Shown here: one piece after another, positions 63,826 to 64,000 of the stretch
Numbering within the stretch: position 1 is the first letter of the stretch
How the letters are laid out: each line of letters opens with the position of its first letter
DNA from: Sinonovacula constricta
Taxonomy: Eukaryota > Mollusca > Bivalvia > Cardiida > Solecurtidae
Reading direction: 5' to 3'
NCBI GenBank assembly: GCA_007844125.1
Contig: CM017556.1
Span: 67,468,255-67,532,254, forward strand
Length of the DNA: 64,000 nucleotides
The notes under the pieces: generated by a model
Told to the model about the DNA's origin: nothing
Seen by the model: the letters and a program-made list of their open reading frames with translations, nothing else
Database searches by the model: none
Position numbers and translations under genes: made by a program

Positions 63826-64000
63826 GACCTGGAAACGCAATCGGTAGAGCGTTTGCTCCAGGTACGTGAGGCCCCGAGTTCGATCCCGGGCCGCGACATA
63901 CCAAAGTCGTTAAAAATGGTAGTGGTATAGCTCCCTTGCTAACGCTCAAGCAAATATAAGGGTAGTTCCTCGAGTGGTTGGTCCTGTGTCGGGATAATGT
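63826..64000 (+). mobile_element. tRNA-derived SINE, family B, cut by the window end
   Basis: The head GGTAGAGCGTTTGCTCCAGG and CCGAGTTCGATCCCGGGC (A and B boxes) is followed by CTTGCTAACGCTCAAGCAAA and GGTCCTGTGTCGGGATAATG. The blocks match 50,505-50,758 in the same order. The 3' end is outside the window. Confidence 0.75.

Overview
The window is animal nuclear DNA, most likely from a bivalve mollusc. It is AT-rich, its genes have GT/AG introns, it carries many tRNA-derived SINEs, and it is crowded with minisatellites. One dispersed repeat contains a degenerate reading frame (52,148-52,223) of a kind I associate with marine mollusc genomes; this is from memory. There is no sign of prokaryotic organisation, and most long open frames are by-products of tandem repeats.

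Three protein-coding genes can be reconstructed from splice sites and protein similarity. (1) A calmodulin-like EF-hand gene on the minus strand (11,125 to 3,490) has six exons and encodes 146 residues. Its exon plan is close to that of calmodulin, but EF-hands 1-3 are degenerate. (2) A B-type cyclin gene, best matched to cyclin B3, lies on the plus strand (19,067 to 25,101) with nine coding exons and 444 residues. A candidate extra 5' coding exon at 17,164-17,312 is in frame with it. (3) The 3' part of a Cdc42/TC10-like Rho GTPase is on the minus strand (32,624 to 31,290). Its P-loop and switch I exon(s) were not found in the window. The genes are unrelated in function and do not form an operon.

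Layout: 0.4-0.9 kb TTAA-flanked MITE-like element; 1.0-2.0 kb 46-bp array; 2.6-3.2 kb 18-bp array; 3.5-11.1 kb calmodulin-like gene, with introns holding ATC, GA and AAAT/GAAT microsatellites, two SINEs and a C-rich 15-bp array that includes a tandem duplication reaching into exon 3; 12.2-16.4 kb 59-bp array; 16.9-25.1 kb cyclin locus; 25.1-29.7 kb gene-poor; 29.7-30.4 kb 23-bp and 51-bp arrays; 31.3-32.6 kb Rho gene; 32.9-34.2 kb 22-bp array; 35.3-37.5 kb 29-bp array; 38.3-42.4 kb 47-bp array; 42.4-64 kb gene-poor, with SINEs, a 54-bp array (46.7-47.9 kb) and a 36-bp array (57.0-57.7 kb).

The most interesting signal is in the repeats. Ten or more arrays with unrelated periods fill roughly a quarter of the window. 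At least one of them (54 bp), and probably a second (59 bp), can be traced to an internal segment of a SINE family that is also dispersed as single copies here. SINE copies therefore seem to seed minisatellites. All calls are by eye, without database searches.
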